Below, piece after piece: positions 5,115-5,771 of a DNA stretch of 5,771 nt (positions are counted from its first letter, which is position 1; every line of letters starts with the position of its first letter). The stretch is from an uncultured Clostridia bacterium (GTDB lineage Bacteria; Bacillota; Clostridia; Christensenellales; UBA1242): assembly GCA_900554955.1 (NCBI GenBank), contig USJH01000063.1, positions 1 to 5,771 of the forward strand. The letters are read 5' to 3'. A program made the position numbers and the translations under genes. The notes under the pieces are model-generated. The model did not search any database. It was not told where the DNA came from and worked only from the letters and a program-made list of their open reading frames with translations.

Positions 5115-5771
5115 TTATCTCCTGATTTTTAGTATGTTCAAAATAACTTGATACATTGCAATATCTTCTTTAATTTTTCCCATTTTAATGTTTCGGTCTG
5201 CATCATAGAGCATGTCCACAATCTTTTTAAGACTTCTTGGCGAGAATACCTTTGCTTGTGATTTCACCATTTTTACTGCATATTCTTTAACCCCAAGAAG
5301 TGAAGCAAGCTCGCTGTCTGTTTTGTCTTTATTTATCGCAACATATAAAACACGTCTATAGTTATTGTAAAGCGGTGTTAAAATTGAAAAGCCACCCTTT
5401 TTGTCATTTGAAAGAGTTTCTGCAAGGTCAAGAGCTTTAAATTTATCATTTTTTGCAATAAATTCAGCAAGCTCAAAAACTTGATATTCTTTGTCTTCAA
5501 CAACAAGTTTTTTAACCATGTCAACTGAAATTTCCTTTCCATCTGCAAAACTGATAAGTTTGTCAGACTCGCCAGAAATTCTTGCCATGTCATTGTTGCA
5601 AAACAATATTAATGTTTCAATTGCTTCTTTTGAAATTTTTGCACCATTTTTCTCAAATTTCACCTTCAAGGTTTGAGCCAAAACATCTGCACCAAGTTTA
5701 TCGCAATCAACCGAACAAATCAGGCTTAAATATGGCTTTAAAGCATCGGATTGATCAATGCTGAAGAAGAT
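5115..5771 (-). CDS. holA: DNA polymerase III subunit delta (C-terminal part; 5' end beyond window)
   Basis: Clamp-loader subunit that opens the sliding beta clamp during chromosome replication. The frame is open from the right edge to TAA 5117-5115, giving 218 residues; the family is about 330-345, so roughly the first 120 (including most of the AAA+-like first domain) lie outside. Visible family features are CSVDCDKLGADVLAQTLKVK, the small helical domain ISKEAIETLILFCNNDMARI followed by ESDKLISFADGKEISVDMV, and the C-terminal collar domain with LYNNYRRVLYVA, LLGVKEYAVKMV, FSPRSLKKIVDMLYDADRNI and KMGKIKEDIAMYQVIL. Identification rests on the order of these segments, including the spacing of the DxARISxExDKL region. 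It leads the minus-strand operon, whose promoter is not in the window. Its convergence with rpsT matches the common Firmicutes order, except that two extra genes lie between. Confidence 0.93.
   Translation of the reverse strand: MFFSIDQSDALKPYLSLICSVDCDKLGADVLAQTLKVKFEKNGAKISKEAIETLILFCNNDMARISGESDKLISFADGKEISVDMVKKLVVEDKEYQVFELAEFIAKNDKFKALDLAETLSNDKKGGFSILTPLYNNYRRVLYVAINKDKTDSELASLLGVKEYAVKMVKSQAKVFSPRSLKKIVDMLYDADRNIKMGKIKEDIAMYQVILNILKIRR
5119..5123 (-). promoter_or_regulatory. Ribosome binding site of the membrane protein gene
   Basis: AGGAG on the minus strand, five bases before ATG 5113, embedded in the last codons of holA. It decides the start of the 189-residue protein. Confidence 0.85.

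Noticed and set aside
5679..5681. TTG at 5681 as the start of a 188-residue HolA
   Set aside because: The frame continues to the right edge with family-like sequence (for example CSVDCDKLG), so holA is truncated by the window rather than short.

Overview
The window is AT-rich chromosomal DNA from a bacterium that reads best as a low-GC Firmicute/Clostridia-like lineage, probably uncultured. This is an inference from base composition, Shine-Dalgarno and terminator style, and the gene neighbourhood: holA converging on rpsT is a well-known Firmicutes arrangement. Standard bacterial code 11 fits, because all genes are full length with TGA as stop and one TGA takes part in an ATGA gene overlap. 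No mobile elements, CRISPR arrays, tRNA or rRNA genes were seen, and no stretch over 300 bp lacks a gene.

Left to right. The plus strand carries (1) the 3' part of a large type-I surface protein made of tandem beta-rich, Ig-like modules with one C-terminal membrane anchor (2-1645, open at the left edge), ending in a clear intrinsic terminator; (2) murI, glutamate racemase (1717-2490), which has its own promoter placed so close that the mRNA may be leaderless; (3) rpsT, ribosomal protein S20 (2584-3039), with a good extended -10 promoter, a strong Shine-Dalgarno and a strong terminator. This S20 has an unusual Lys/Ala/Thr/Glu-rich tail of about 63 residues containing a duplicated histone-H1-like motif.

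The minus strand carries a compact three-gene operon reading toward rpsT: holA (DNA polymerase III delta subunit, partial, 5771-5115), then after 1 bp a multi-pass membrane protein of unknown function (5113-4544), then, through an ATGA stop/start overlap, a membrane-tethered M28-family peptidase-like protein (4547-3162). Back-to-back hairpins at 3051-3080 and 3128-3156 insulate the two convergent units.

The most interesting point is the M28-like protein. The fold-defining segments are present, but the catalytic Glu-Glu pair is Ser-Asn, and two metal-ligand Asp positions are Glu. It looks like a pseudopeptidase (compare nicastrin), anchored in the membrane and translationally coupled to an uncharacterised integral membrane partner. 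This pair sits between holA and rpsT, genes that are usually direct neighbours. The extended S20 is the second item worth following up.
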